A DNA stretch of 64,000 bases from Bog-950 sp046329515 (GCA_046329515.1 JAXLUM010000002.1:1-64000), one strand, 5' to 3'. Shown: positions 17,796 to 27,096, counted from the first letter of the stretch. The notes: a model not told the origin generated them from the sequence alone. A program made the numbers and translations.

Positions 17796-19457
17796 TTAAG
17801 CCACTCTTCTATGGCCAACCCAAACAAAACGCTTGTTTACATACTCAGGGTTAGTGAAGGAAGCATTACCTGCAGGGTTACCGCCTGTAACATGAAAGTC
17901 GCTGAAGGTAGCGTGTTGGTTTACCCAAATCATACCGGTAAGGTTTAAGCTAACCGGGGCAAACACACTTTCCAGTTCTTCAAAAATGGTATTGGCTGTT
18001 TCTTCGTTTGTAGTGTAAGCACTAAAGGTTATTGCGCCATGCTTCTCTGCCATGTGCTTGGCTATTTCAATGCTCTGTGCAGTATCCTTTGTTTTAATAA
18101 TAAGCACTATAGGGCCAAACAATTCATTTTCGTAAACACCTACATCGTGTGCATCAACTTCAATTACTACGGGCGAGCAAGTGCGCGCTTCAGGAAACTC
18201 AGCATTCGCAACCGCTTTCGATTCCAACAGCATGGCAGCATCTAAATCCTTAATAGAGTTTACACGCTTAACCGTTACATCGCTTTGTATAGCACCTAGT
18301 GTGCCGGGGCCCATTTGCGGGTGATTGGCAATACCGGCAATAGAATCAACCAATGCCTTCTTCACGTCTTCGTAAGAAATAACCGTATCACCTTGTTTAA
18401 TACCGCCTGCAGGTATAAAGAAGTTTTGCGGGGCAGTACACATTTGGCCGCTGTATAACGATACTGCAAAGCCCAGGTTCTGCACTACGGCTTTCAAATC
18501 ATTTACTGAATCAAGTATTACAGAGTTAACACCTGCTTTTTCGGTAAAGGTTACTTTGCCGGGTATTGATTCTACATAACTACCAAAGGCGCTGCCGCCG
18601 GTGTAGTCAATCAATTTCACCAATGGGTGCTCCGCTAATTCTTTAGTAAGCAATTTGGCTGAAGAATCAACAGCTAATTGGCACACATTAGGGTCGTAAC
18701 CTTTTGCCTGTAAAGCGGCTTGTATTTCAGCCACTACTATTGCAATAGCATAAACTGATTTTGGATGTGGTTTTACAATAGCTGTGTTGCCTGTTATTAA
18801 TGAAGCAAACAAACCGGGTACGCTGTTCCAGGTAGGGAAGGTAGAACAACCAATTACCAAGCCAATGCCTTTAGGCACTGCCTTAAATGTTTTTTGTAAT
18901 ACAACACTGGCTTTGCCCATAGGCTTCTCCCAGGTAACATTACCGGGAAAACGGTTCAGTTCTTCATAACCCATGGCTAATGCTTCCAAAGCGCGGTCGT
19001 TAGCATGTGGCCCGCTTGCCTGAAAACTCATAATAAAACTTTGGCCGGTGGTATGCTGCGTAGCATGCGCCATTTCAAAAAAGCGGTTCTTCACACGCTC
19101 CAATGCATCAACCAAAACTTCAGCGCGCTGGTCGGCGCTCAGTTTTTTCCATTGGCCAAACGCACGCGCACTGCGCACAATCAATGTATCCGTATCAAAC
19201 GTAGGATAGGTTATACCCAGCGGCCTCATGGTATAAGGCGATACTTCCTCACCTACCCATGCTGTTGGGTTTTGCTGCAGCAAACCGTTAAAAGGTTTGC
19301 CCAGTTGGTTGTTATAAGCTTCCTGCCCTTTTGCCGGGGCTTCCTCGCCGTAGGCTTTTGGGTGCTCAGGGTATTGCGCAAAAAATGTTCTTTCGTGAAT
19401 GGCCTTTATAGCGCGCTCCACAATCTCCTTATAGTTAGTTGCAACAGTTGCAGACAT
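17796..19457 (-). CDS. paaN: PaaN-type aldehyde dehydrogenase (phenylacetate degradation family)
   Basis: The protein has 553 residues and no signal peptide. It has the aldehyde dehydrogenase fold with the PaaN-specific start (LGKPFNGLLQ, PYTMRPLGITYPTFD) and a cofactor region GLVIGCSTFPTWN. The catalytic cysteine is Cys340 in SGQMCTAPQNFF, with TEKAGVN in place of the usual ELGGK block. The length agrees with the stand-alone PaaN form rather than the PaaZ fusion with a MaoC hydratase. In phenylacetate breakdown the family oxidises the ring-opened semialdehyde. No other paa gene is present in this window, so the physiological substrate is inferred only from the family. Confidence 0.8.
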   Translation of the reverse strand: MSATVATNYKEIVERAIKAIHERTFFAQYPEHPKAYGEEAPAKGQEAYNNQLGKPFNGLLQQNPTAWVGEEVSPYTMRPLGITYPTFDTDTLIVRSARAFGQWKKLSADQRAEVLVDALERVKNRFFEMAHATQHTTGQSFIMSFQASGPHANDRALEALAMGYEELNRFPGNVTWEKPMGKASVVLQKTFKAVPKGIGLVIGCSTFPTWNSVPGLFASLITGNTAIVKPHPKSVYAIAIVVAEIQAALQAKGYDPNVCQLAVDSSAKLLTKELAEHPLVKLIDYTGGSAFGSYVESIPGKVTFTEKAGVNSVILDSVNDLKAVVQNLGFAVSLYSGQMCTAPQNFFIPAGGIKQGDTVISYEDVKKALVDSIAGIANHPQMGPGTLGAIQSDVTVKRVNSIKDLDAAMLLESKAVANAEFPEARTCSPVVIEVDAHDVGVYENELFGPIVLIIKTKDTAQSIEIAKHMAEKHGAITFSAYTTNEETANTIFEELESVFAPVSLNLTGMIWVNQHATFSDFHVTGGNPAGNASFTNPEYVNKRFVWVGHRRVA

Positions 19458-19555
19458 AGTTATTGGGTTTAACAGGTAATTAAATTCAGGACCGTGAATA
19501 TAGGAGAAAGTACGGCAGTAGGAAAACCGGCGCTTAAGACTGTTAAGGCCGTTTA

Positions 19556-20212
19556 CTAATGCCCCGTGCCCTGCCTGAAAATCATAAACGCATTATCACT
19601 CGATGAAAGCGTTAACATATTACCGGCCAGCTTATAGGTTTTCATTTCCTCCAGCATATCCACCACAATCTTTTCCATAATGTTGCCGGTACAGGCCATT
19701 TTGGTCATACCAATTTGCAGAAAAGAGATGGTGCTTGCTGTGGCTTCTATACCACCCTTTATATTGTTGCAGACACCATGGCCGCTTAAGGTTTTACCCG
19801 CCACATCCATTTCAATATAAATGGTAGTGGTGTCCATAAGTTTAAGGTAATGCGTATCCGCAAACATGGTAAGCAGGTACCATTTCTTGCCACTTAACTT
19901 TTCGGCGGGGTTATAATTGGTTTTCTTTTGGCTTAGCACCTTTACCAGGCGGTAGCTGGCCGCTTGGCCTGCCGCAACAGGTATAACTTCAACCTTCAGC
20001 TTATAGTCAAAACCTTCAACGTAGTTAAAGCCTTCAATTTTACCGGTAAAGTTGTGCCAGCTTCCTTTCTTGCTTTCTCTAATCTGCATGCAGCCGTCGC
20101 TTACATTTTCAACGCAATCCAGTTTGCGGTCAGCTATGTAAATGGTCTTTTTTTGAGCGTAACCAATAAGGCTTACACTAAGCAGTAGTAAAAACAACAG
20201 GGTATTCTTCAT
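19556..20212 (-). CDS. Secreted DUF4377 and META (HslJ-like) domain protein
   Basis: The start is chosen at ATG 20212, where MKNTLLFLLLLSVSLIGYAQ forms a signal peptide; the frame opens 8 codons earlier. Residues about 22-95 match DUF4377 (CMQIRESKKGSWHNF, IEGFNYVEGFDYKLKV). Residues about 105-215 match the META domain, with the typical LSGKKWYLL opening and a cysteine pair in GHGVCNNIKGG and TKMACTG. Both are small beta domains of periplasmic or lipoprotein-like proteins. META proteins are linked to stress and drug tolerance in some species. Precise function is unknown. It lies between the dehydrogenase and diaminopimelate decarboxylase genes. Confidence 0.75.
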   Translation of the reverse strand: MKNTLLFLLLLSVSLIGYAQKKTIYIADRKLDCVENVSDGCMQIRESKKGSWHNFTGKIEGFNYVEGFDYKLKVEVIPVAAGQAASYRLVKVLSQKKTNYNPAEKLSGKKWYLLTMFADTHYLKLMDTTTIYIEMDVAGKTLSGHGVCNNIKGGIEATASTISFLQIGMTKMACTGNIMEKIVVDMLEEMKTYKLAGNMLTLSSSDNAFMIFRQGTGH

Positions 20213-20296
20213 TGCACGGGGTTTTGGCATAGGCACAAATTAGCGCTTAAATAAACAGCCCTGCAAAGGAATTAGAAAAATTAAGAATCAGCAGAA

Positions 20297-21532
20297 TTAT
20301 AGTTCTATCTCCACCTGGTTCTTCAGCAGGTCTTCCAGCGTTTCGCGTTTGCGTATAAGGTAGTCTTTGCCTTTGTGCACCAGCACCTCAGCAGGCCTAA
20401 AGCGCGAGTTATAATTGCTGGCCATGGTAAAGCCATACGCCCCGGCATTCTGAAAAGCCAGTATATCGCCTTCGCCTACTTCGGCCAGTTTACGGTCCCA
20501 GCCAAAGGTATCGGTTTCGCATATATAACCTACTATAGTATAAATACGCTGCGTGCCGTTCGGCTTCGATATGTTTACTATATGATGGTATGAGTTATAG
20601 AACATAGGGCGTATAAGGTGATTAAGGCCGCTATCAATACCCACAAACACCGTAGCTGTGGTTTGCTTTATCACATTTACCTTGGCCAAAAAAGTGCCGC
20701 TTTGGCTCACCAAAAATTTGCCGGGTTCAAAATACAGGGCTAAATCCTTTCCGTATTTCTTGCAGAAGTTATTGAAACTCTCCGTAAGCTTTGCTCCTAC
20801 TTCTTCAATATCGGTATAGTAATCATCCGGCTTATAAGGCACCTTAAAGCCGCTGCCAAAATCAATAAACTCCAAATCAGGAAAATGCTCCGTTACTTCA
20901 AACAGTATTTCAGCAGCGCGTAAAAACACATCCACATCCAGTATGTCAGAACCGGTATGCATGTGCAAACCGTTCACGCGTATTTTTTCTGCCTTTATAA
21001 TGCGCTCCACATGGCGCATCTGGTAAATGCTTATACCAAACTTAGAATCAATATGCCCGGTAGAGATATTGATGTTGCCCCCCGCCATTACGTGCGGGTT
21101 TATGCGCACACATACCGGTATGCTTGAACCATACTTATGCCCAAACTGTTCCAGTATAGATATGTTGTCGATGTTTATCTGCACACCTTCCTTAACCGCC
21201 AGTTCAATTTCTTCCATTGAAACGCAGTTGGGCGTGTAAATAATATCCTCCGGCTTAAAGCCTGCGCGCAAGCCGGTCCACACTTCCTGTATGCTAACCG
21301 TATCAAGGCCGGCACCAATTGTTTTAAAAAACTTTAATACGTTAATGTTATTAAGGGCCTTACAGGCAAATTTTATTTTGGTATTGGCGCCGCTAAATGC
21401 GTTTTTCAGTTTGTTGTACTGGGCTTCCATGGTGGCCGTATTGTACACATAAAGAGGCGTATCATACTTTGCACATAATTCCTGTACAGGTATTCCGCCT
21501 ATTTCATATTGTCCGTTCTTTAATTCAAGCAT
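20297..21532 (-). CDS. lysA: Diaminopimelate decarboxylase
   Basis: The enzyme converts meso-diaminopimelate to lysine with pyridoxal phosphate, the last step of lysine synthesis. From ATG 21532 the protein has 411 residues, the usual length. The PLP lysine is Lys58 in FACKALNN. Other marks are HMHTGSD, DFGSGFKVPY, EPGKFLV, the specificity block ICETDTFG, and NAGAYGFTMASNYNSRFRP near the end. The frame opens 13 codons earlier (21571), but that start would lie upstream of a perfect -7 box at 21554-21561, so 21532 is preferred. No other lysine genes are nearby. Confidence 0.93.
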   Translation of the reverse strand: MLELKNGQYEIGGIPVQELCAKYDTPLYVYNTATMEAQYNKLKNAFSGANTKIKFACKALNNINVLKFFKTIGAGLDTVSIQEVWTGLRAGFKPEDIIYTPNCVSMEEIELAVKEGVQINIDNISILEQFGHKYGSSIPVCVRINPHVMAGGNINISTGHIDSKFGISIYQMRHVERIIKAEKIRVNGLHMHTGSDILDVDVFLRAAEILFEVTEHFPDLEFIDFGSGFKVPYKPDDYYTDIEEVGAKLTESFNNFCKKYGKDLALYFEPGKFLVSQSGTFLAKVNVIKQTTATVFVGIDSGLNHLIRPMFYNSYHHIVNISKPNGTQRIYTIVGYICETDTFGWDRKLAEVGEGDILAFQNAGAYGFTMASNYNSRFRPAEVLVHKGKDYLIRKRETLEDLLKNQVEIEL

Positions 21533-21553
21533 CGCCGGGTATTTTGAAGTGCG

Positions 21554-21561
21554 CAAAAATA
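21554..21561 (-). promoter_or_regulatory. -7 box of lysA
   Basis: Minus-strand TATTTTTG matches TAnnTTTG and lies 21 nt upstream of the ATG at 21532. It decides the start in favour of 21532 over 21571. Confidence 0.5.
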
Positions 21562-21604
21562 AACGCCGCAACGATATGCGCTAATTAATTTGTATTACAA
21601 ACAA

Positions 21605-21634
21605 AAAAGCCCCCTGTTGCGGCAGGAGGCTTTT
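21605..21634 (-). terminator. Terminator after the CASTOR/POLLUX-like gene
   Basis: On the minus strand AAAAGCCTCCTG-CCGCAA-CAGGGGGCTTTT forms a stem with a single non-Watson-Crick position and ends in a T-run. Confidence 0.8.
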
Positions 21635-21652
21635 CTATTAAGTTCTGTTCTG

Positions 21653-23548
21653 TTAATCTTCAGCTAAAACTATAATCACATCCTCCGGGCCAAAGGTTAC
21701 CTTATCGGCCTTGTTCGGGTTAATCTTAATGCCATAGTTCTTATCTGAATCACGCTCGTGCGCCAATAAGCGGTAGCCTATGGCCACTTCATTTTTACGC
21801 GATGCACTTTCTATTACGGTATAGAAGTTTACTTCCTGGCCTGGCTTAATGTAGTTAACCGCAGGCTTCAGGTAAATTTCTGAGCCATCAGCTTCAAACA
21901 AAATGCCGTAAACTTTCTCCAGGTTTTTGTTTTCGCTCATTTGGCTAAGCATTAAACTCACCAGGTTATCGCTCACAATAAAGTCGTCCGCCTTCGCTAC
22001 CTCTGCTAACTCGCGGTTGCGTATATCCAGCATTTCCGAAACTATGCTGAAGTCTTTGCCTGCCTGCTCCGATAAGTTGCGTAAGTGAAGCAGTGTAATC
22101 AGCGTTTTTGCATCGCTTTCCTGCACATCAATTTCAGTGTTACTTAACAGGATGATGTGGTCGTATTCGTGCGGTTTTAAAGCAACCAGCGTGGCTTTGT
22201 CGTTAATGTTACCTGTTTGCAGTATCAGCTTTTGGTTTTTCAACTCATCTTTTAAGCCGTTTAACTCGTCGGTAATATGGTCGTGCAATACCAGCACTTC
22301 CGAACCCGGAGAAACATAATTATCCAACTCCTCAATAATGCGCAGGCCGCGGGCGTTCCAACCCAGTATCAGGGTTCTTTCCTGCTTCACCTCTTTAGCG
22401 CTGCCACTGGTAATGGCGCTTTCATCTACTCCAAATTGCGTTTTGCCCGATACTACAACAGTATCATCATCTTCTGATATAGCAATTACTTCGTCGCCGT
22501 CGTTAATAACGGTATCCATCGGCGGGTTAATCAACACCTGCTCATCTTTGGTAAAAATGCCAATGATGGAAGACGTCTCGTAATCAAACAAAGCTTCTTT
22601 AAATGTTTTTCCGGCAAGCTTCTTCTCGTTCTGGAAGTAAATCTCATCGCCGTCAAACTGCAACAACTCAGAGTAAACAATACTTAAACCCGATTGGCGG
22701 CAGGTTTGTGCCGTTACTCTCGATATCAAGTCAGATGAAAGAACAAACACAGTTTCGCCATTGCCAACTAACTCGGCGGCTTCCATGTTCTTCACGTCTT
22801 TAATCTCAGCTACAATATGGAAAGGCTCTTTCTTACGGCGCTTGCCATTGGTAATAGCTAATACCGATTTTACAGTATAGGTATCGGCATTTTCACCTTC
22901 CGAAGCCAGAATTATAATAGAGCGCGCTTCATTAGGGCTAACTACAGCAATGTCGCTGCTTTCCAGCGGGCTGCCGTGCCTTACAATAATGCGCGTGTTC
23001 TTGGTGTCTTCTACTTTCGAACGTATTTCATCCTCAACTTCGGTTTTATCCTTGTTGCTTAAAATTACAATACTGGGGTTCTTCTGGTTTTCGTTGGCAA
23101 TTACCAACTCAGAGATGATAGAGAATATCTTCTCGCTGTAACCCAATATCAGGGTGTGGTTGGTTTCTAAAACTTTCGATTTACCTTTTTTCAATTCATC
23201 AATCTGCTCATCAATGCCGCTTGAAATGGCACCAATTAAAATAGAGATGATGAATATGCCGCTTAGGGTAGCTATGAAACGAACACCGCGGAAGGGCCAG
23301 CCTTCGTCGCCGCCCATAGTGCCTGAGTCTAACGTGGCCATCAAACTCTGCCACGAGCCTTCAATGAAACCAAGAGGGCTGTCAGCATCAGGTGCGCCTT
23401 TAATGGCAAAAATCAGCATTAACAGGCCGCAGAATAATACAATAGCCAGCGATACAATAGCCAGCCATTTAATAATGGCCAATGGCCCTTCTGACATGGT
23501 GTTTTCAAAATAATAACGGGTACGTTGGGAGAGGGATGCTTTTTGCAT
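21653..23548 (-). CDS. CASTOR/POLLUX-like ion channel with RCK (NAD-binding) domains
   Basis: This 631-residue protein has hydrophobic segments at about 22-48 and 90-110 flanking a pore-like region (SLMATLDSGTMGGDEGWPFRGV). It continues straight into a TrkA-N-like Rossmann domain (HTLILGYSEKIFSIISELV), the CASTOR/POLLUX/DMI1 block (RHGSPLESSDI), and a second Rossmann domain (RTLILGWNARGLRIIEEL). Relatives are nuclear-envelope cation channels in plants and uncharacterised bacterial channels. The filter sequence is not the TVGYGD of potassium channels, so ion choice is open. Location is the inner membrane with large cytosolic RCK rings. A terminator follows, and a Spo0M-like gene lies 71 bp upstream. 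Confidence 0.85.
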   Translation of the reverse strand: MQKASLSQRTRYYFENTMSEGPLAIIKWLAIVSLAIVLFCGLLMLIFAIKGAPDADSPLGFIEGSWQSLMATLDSGTMGGDEGWPFRGVRFIATLSGIFIISILIGAISSGIDEQIDELKKGKSKVLETNHTLILGYSEKIFSIISELVIANENQKNPSIVILSNKDKTEVEDEIRSKVEDTKNTRIIVRHGSPLESSDIAVVSPNEARSIIILASEGENADTYTVKSVLAITNGKRRKKEPFHIVAEIKDVKNMEAAELVGNGETVFVLSSDLISRVTAQTCRQSGLSIVYSELLQFDGDEIYFQNEKKLAGKTFKEALFDYETSSIIGIFTKDEQVLINPPMDTVINDGDEVIAISEDDDTVVVSGKTQFGVDESAITSGSAKEVKQERTLILGWNARGLRIIEELDNYVSPGSEVLVLHDHITDELNGLKDELKNQKLILQTGNINDKATLVALKPHEYDHIILLSNTEIDVQESDAKTLITLLHLRNLSEQAGKDFSIVSEMLDIRNRELAEVAKADDFIVSDNLVSLMLSQMSENKNLEKVYGILFEADGSEIYLKPAVNYIKPGQEVNFYTVIESASRKNEVAIGYRLLAHERDSDKNYGIKINPNKADKVTFGPEDVIIVLAED

Positions 23549-23619
23549 AGTGGGTGGAATTTAAAAAGGGAAGATAGCGAACTGCTTCTTCCCTTATGTT
23601 TTATATTACGTGTTACGTA

Positions 23620-24090
23620 CTATTTAAATATTACGTCTTTGCTTGCGCTTGGGTCAAGTGCTACGCCTTTAAGGTCAATAGTAGCAGTTACTTTATAAGT
23701 AGAACGCTCGCTATCCATCATTGAACCTAACTTGCCTAAGCCGCCAATAACGCCGCCGGCCTGTGCCATGCTTTGGTTAGTGCTAAGGGCACGCTTAAAT
23801 ACCAGGCTAAAGTCAACAGTTTTGCTTTCACCGGCCTTAAGGTCATACTTTGCAGGTATTTTAACCTCGCCCAGTTTAATTACTTCTGTCTTCTTGTCTT
23901 CACCTTTTCCTCTCTCCCACTTTTCTTCAAACACCACGTTTATACCTTCTACAAATTGGTCAGACTTGCCTACAAACGTTACTTTACCGCTTATTTCCTG
24001 TGTGTCATTTGATAATGATTGAGGACATTCTAAGGTTACGTCCATACCTACGAAGCCTAACCATTGTTTTACTTTTGCAAAGAATCCCAT
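23620..24090 (-). CDS. Spo0M-like arrestin-fold protein
   Basis: This 156-residue cytoplasmic protein is beta-rich throughout. It opens with MGFFAKVKQWLGF and a strand carrying DVTLECPQ, and its KVTFVGKSDQFVEGI, VIKLGEVKIPAKYDLKAGE and YKVTATIDLKG stretches resemble the Spo0M/arrestin N-domain. Spo0M affects developmental control in Bacillus, but in Bacteroidota the role is unknown. A glycine- and methionine-rich loop (about 108-125) is unusual. It sits between the response regulator and the channel gene, with about 70-230 bp to each. Confidence 0.5.
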   Translation of the reverse strand: MGFFAKVKQWLGFVGMDVTLECPQSLSNDTQEISGKVTFVGKSDQFVEGINVVFEEKWERGKGEDKKTEVIKLGEVKIPAKYDLKAGESKTVDFSLVFKRALSTNQSMAQAGGVIGGLGKLGSMMDSERSTYKVTATIDLKGVALDPSASKDVIFK

Positions 24091-24288
24091 AGTTTCTTGG
24101 TTTTTTAGTTATTAATTTTTTTTGTGTGTGAATTGAGTTTGACAAGAAACGGCAATTTTTCTTTACCACACAACACCTGGGGCAAATAATTTTTAGCGTA
24201 TAAATCGCTCTACGTAAAAATGAACCCCATTCGCTTCTTATGAAACATCCAACAATTTACTCATTAACATATACATAACGCAATAAAA

Positions 24289-24310
24289 AACCCCGGCTGT
24301 TACCGGGGTT
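24289..24310 (-). terminator. Terminator after the NtrC-type regulator
   Basis: Minus-strand AACCCCGG-TAACAG-CCGGGGTT followed by TTTT is a textbook intrinsic terminator, 7 bp after the stop at 24317. Confidence 0.9.
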
Positions 24311-24316
24311 CGTAAT

Positions 24317-25672
24317 TTATTGGCGGCGTAAGTCGTATTTCTCTATTTTATTGTAAAGGTGGCTACGCTGTATATCAAGCACTTCTGCTGTTTTCGAAAC
24401 ATTCCATCCAAACTTTCGGAGTTTATGTTCAATAAACAGTTTTTCAATGTGCTCTTTAAAGTCCTGAAACTTATCAAAGGCTTCAAACAGGTCGGTTGGC
24501 GTGTCTTTAGCCTGTGTATTGGTAACAAAATTCTTTACCTCAGTTTCCGTAATCTTCTGGTCAGCTAAAATTACAAGGCGCTCCATAACGTTGCGCAGTT
24601 CGCGTATGTTACCCTCCCACTTCATTACTTTCAGTTCTTCTAAAGCCTTCGGTGTAATTACCTTTTTAGGTATGCCGTAGTCTTCGCAAACTTCTTTTAC
24701 AAACTTCTCTGCTAATAAAGGCACATCATCACTGCGCTCATTTAACGAAGGCACGTGAATGATAATTACACTTAAGCGGTGGTAAAGGTCCATACGGAAA
24801 CGGCCTTCTTCCACTTCCTTCAATAAGTCCTTATTAGTAGCCGCCACTACGCGCACATCTACTAATATGTCGCGGTCGCCGCCAACGCGGGTAATGCGGT
24901 TTTCCTGTAAGGCACGCAATACTTTGGCTTGTGCGCTAAGGCTCATATCGCCCACCTCATCTAAAAACAAAGTACCGCCGCTGGCTTGTTCAAACTTACC
25001 TATGCGTTGCTTAATAGCTGAAGTAAAGGCACCCTTCTCGTGGCCAAACAATTCGCTTTCTATTAACTCAGTTGGTATAGCCGCGCAGTTTACTTCTACT
25101 AATGATGCATCCCTTCTGTTACTCTTCTCATGTATCCAGCGGGCAACCAGTTCCTTACCGGTTCCGTTTTCGCCGGTTACCAATACGCGGGCCTCAGTTG
25201 GCGCTACGCGGTCAATGGTATCCTTAATTTTTTGTATGGCCGGCGACTCACCTATTATCTCTCTGGTTTTGCCCACCTTACGGCGCAACACTTTGGTTTC
25301 CGTTACAAGGGTGGCTTTTTCCAGCGCATTGCGCACAGTAACCAACAAGCGATTTAAATCAGGTGGCTTCTGTATAAAATCGTACGCGCCTTTTTTAGTG
25401 GCCTCTACAGCATTCTCAACAGTGCCGTGGCCGCTTATCATTATTATAGGGGTATCGCAGTCAGTAGCTTTAATTTTATCCAGCACTTCCATGCCGTCCA
25501 TCTTCGGCATTTTAATATCCAGCAGGGCGCAATCGTAATCACCCTCCTTTAGCATCTCAAAAGCCTGTGCGCCGTCAACGGCTTCATCTACTTTGTAGCT
25601 TTCGTATTCTAAAATTTCACGCAGGGTTTTACGGATGCTCTTTTCGTCATCCGCAATAAGGATGTTTGCCAT
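24317..25672 (-). CDS. NtrC-type sigma-54-dependent response regulator
   Basis: From ATG 25672 (the frame opens 12 codons earlier) the protein has 451 residues. The receiver domain carries the acidic pair D8-D9, phospho-acceptor Asp52 in LLDIKMPKMDG and KP near 104. The AAA+ domain has Walker A GENGTGKE, the sigma-54 contact loop GAFTSA, Walker B GGTLFLDEVGDMS and the arginine-finger region EGNIRELRN. The C-terminal Fis-type helix-turn-helix is VSKTAEVLDIQRSHLYNKI. It activates sigma-54 promoters when phosphorylated. No cognate kinase gene adjoins it, and targets are unknown. It lies downstream of the zinc-ribbon gene with a 63-bp gap. Confidence 0.93.
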   Translation of the reverse strand: MANILIADDEKSIRKTLREILEYESYKVDEAVDGAQAFEMLKEGDYDCALLDIKMPKMDGMEVLDKIKATDCDTPIIMISGHGTVENAVEATKKGAYDFIQKPPDLNRLLVTVRNALEKATLVTETKVLRRKVGKTREIIGESPAIQKIKDTIDRVAPTEARVLVTGENGTGKELVARWIHEKSNRRDASLVEVNCAAIPTELIESELFGHEKGAFTSAIKQRIGKFEQASGGTLFLDEVGDMSLSAQAKVLRALQENRITRVGGDRDILVDVRVVAATNKDLLKEVEEGRFRMDLYHRLSVIIIHVPSLNERSDDVPLLAEKFVKEVCEDYGIPKKVITPKALEELKVMKWEGNIRELRNVMERLVILADQKITETEVKNFVTNTQAKDTPTDLFEAFDKFQDFKEHIEKLFIEHKLRKFGWNVSKTAEVLDIQRSHLYNKIEKYDLRRQ

Positions 25673-25735
25673 TCTCTCGGTTTTAAGCGTGCTGCCAAAC
25701 ATGCGCAAGGCAGTACGCGGTGTGTTTATTATTAA

Positions 25736-25930
25736 TTAGTGTGTGTCAGTGGTCGTAATTCTGCATGTGGCGTCTTCACCACGGCAACATTCATCAACAT
25801 TAATCTTGCATCGGTCGCATTGCCCGTGCCCGTGCACCCAAACCATTTTTGAAACCATTCCGCAATACGGGCACAAAAACATGTTTTGTGTAGTGTTTGC
25901 CGTAAGTGCGTTTTGGTTTACTATGTCCAT
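25736..25930 (-). CDS. Small zinc-ribbon-like protein, function unknown
   Basis: This 64-residue protein carries two cysteine pairs, CPYC and CDRC, 14 residues apart, and a later CCRGED motif with another cysteine downstream. The spacing is that of a zinc ribbon. VWVHGHGQC between the pairs looks like a conserved core. The ATG at 25930 follows rnpB by less than 20 bp, so it may be transcribed by read-through from rnpB or from within it. I believe it is a real gene because of the cysteine pattern. I cannot assign a function. Confidence 0.6.
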   Translation of the reverse strand: MDIVNQNALTANTTQNMFLCPYCGMVSKMVWVHGHGQCDRCKINVDECCRGEDATCRITTTDTH

Positions 25931-25947
25931 TTCTTCTTTTAAAAAAA

Positions 25948-26338
25948 GCTACTGCCTGTAAGCCGGATTCTGTTTTGCTACCGTTGCCGGCAGCAATCCC
26001 TATCATTTATCTGCGATGATGTTCACACATCACCTGTTACGCCCAACCCCTCAATGCATTCTGCCTAAACAGAAACTTGCGCGTGCTGCGCTCAGGCACT
26101 GATATACGTGGACTTTCAACCCGCAAGGTTTACCCTGCTGCTGTGTTACCACAGCGGCACGTGAGCCCTTACCTCACATTTTCACCCTTACCGCGGTTTT
26201 GCAACCGCGGCGGTTATTTTCTGCGGCACTGTCTCTTTCTGTCTTTCAACAGAAGCCAGCCGTTAGCTGGTGCGGTGCACTGCGTTGTCCGGACTTTCCT
26301 TTCCCTCTTAAATAAGGAACGATAGAGCAGCCGTAGCC
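25948..26338 (-). ncRNA. rnpB: RNase P RNA, bacterial type A
   Basis: The minus strand carries the conserved 5' block GAAAGGAAAGTCCGGACA, the GGTAAGGGTGAAAATGTGAGG-like central region and the 3' block GAATCCGGCTTACAGGC that closes P4. The strand ends in a T-run (25941-25947). A GC-rich hairpin (CCGCGGTTGC/CCGCGG) fits a peripheral helix. It is the catalytic RNA that matures tRNA 5' ends. The 5' end is placed by the promoter just upstream, and the exact ends are uncertain by several bases. Confidence 0.95.
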
Positions 26339-26343
26339 GTACG

Positions 26344-26373
26344 CGAAAATAGACGTTTGCTTTAGTAGACAAA
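26344..26373 (-). promoter_or_regulatory. Promoter of rnpB
   Basis: On the minus strand TTTG (26373-26370) is separated by 18 nt from TATTTTCG (26351-26344). This is the best -33/-7 pair in the window, with one mismatch in the -7 box. It lies immediately upstream of the predicted RNA. Confidence 0.6.
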
Positions 26374-26452
26374 ATCTTTCTTTCCGCAAACCGCCTACTG
26401 TTGAAAGTTTTAAGCATAATTGTGGATAGCTGAAAAATACAGCTGATTAGCA

Positions 26453-27094
26453 ATGAGCTTTCGCTGGAAAATAGCCCAATGGTTTGAACTGCGCTGGTGG
26501 CAAAACTACCTTGCAGGTAAAAACCCTGCGCAATACCGCCAATGGAAAACAGAATGGTGGCAGAAAAATGTATTGCAGCATGTAAGAGTAAACGCTGCTG
26601 ATACTATCGCCGATTTAGGCTGCGGCCCCGCCGGCATTTTTATGGCGCTGCCCAATAACCCCATTACTGCGGTAGACCCTCTGCTAAACAATTACATTGC
26701 CAATCAATTTCTAAAGCCAACCGATTTCCCCAACGTTCAATTCGTAAACCAGCGGTTAGAAGATTTCAATGCCCCCGAAAAGTTCGACCTGGTATTTTGC
26801 CTTAACTGTATTAACCACGTTACGGATATTGAAAAATGTTTTGATGTATTGCTAAACTGCTGCAAGCCCGGCGGCAGGGTCATAGTTTCTATAGATGCGC
26901 ACAATCATTCCTTCTTTAAACATCTGTTCCGCCTAATCCCCGGCGATATACTTCACCCCCATCAATACAACCTTAACGAGTACCGCACCTTTTTAGAAAA
27001 AAGAAATTTGTCCATCACTGCCCAGCACACTATTAAAGAAGAGTTCTTCTTTAACCACATCCTCCTTATAGCAGAGAAGAAAAGCTTGCATTAA
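26453..27094 (+). CDS. Class I SAM-dependent methyltransferase
   Basis: This 213-residue protein has motif I DLGCGPAG (about residues 48-55), the acidic residue VDP at the end of strand 2, the motif FDLVFCLNCINHV and post-motif KPGGRVIVSID. A tryptophan-rich N-terminus (FELRWWQNYLAG, TEWWQKNVL) is typical of some Bacteroidota members. The substrate is not indicated. It is divergent from rnpB. Repeats follow the stop directly. Confidence 0.8.
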   Translation: MSFRWKIAQWFELRWWQNYLAGKNPAQYRQWKTEWWQKNVLQHVRVNAADTIADLGCGPAGIFMALPNNPITAVDPLLNNYIANQFLKPTDFPNVQFVNQRLEDFNAPEKFDLVFCLNCINHVTDIEKCFDVLLNCCKPGGRVIVSIDAHNHSFFKHLFRLIPGDILHPHQYNLNEYRTFLEKRNLSITAQHTIKEEFFFNHILLIAEKKSLH

Positions 27095-27096
27095 TT

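Noticed and set aside
24867..25538. 223-codon plus-strand open frame inside the NtrC-type regulator gene
   Set aside because: Antisense shadow of the conserved AAA+ and receiver domains; serine- and leucine-rich with no family features.
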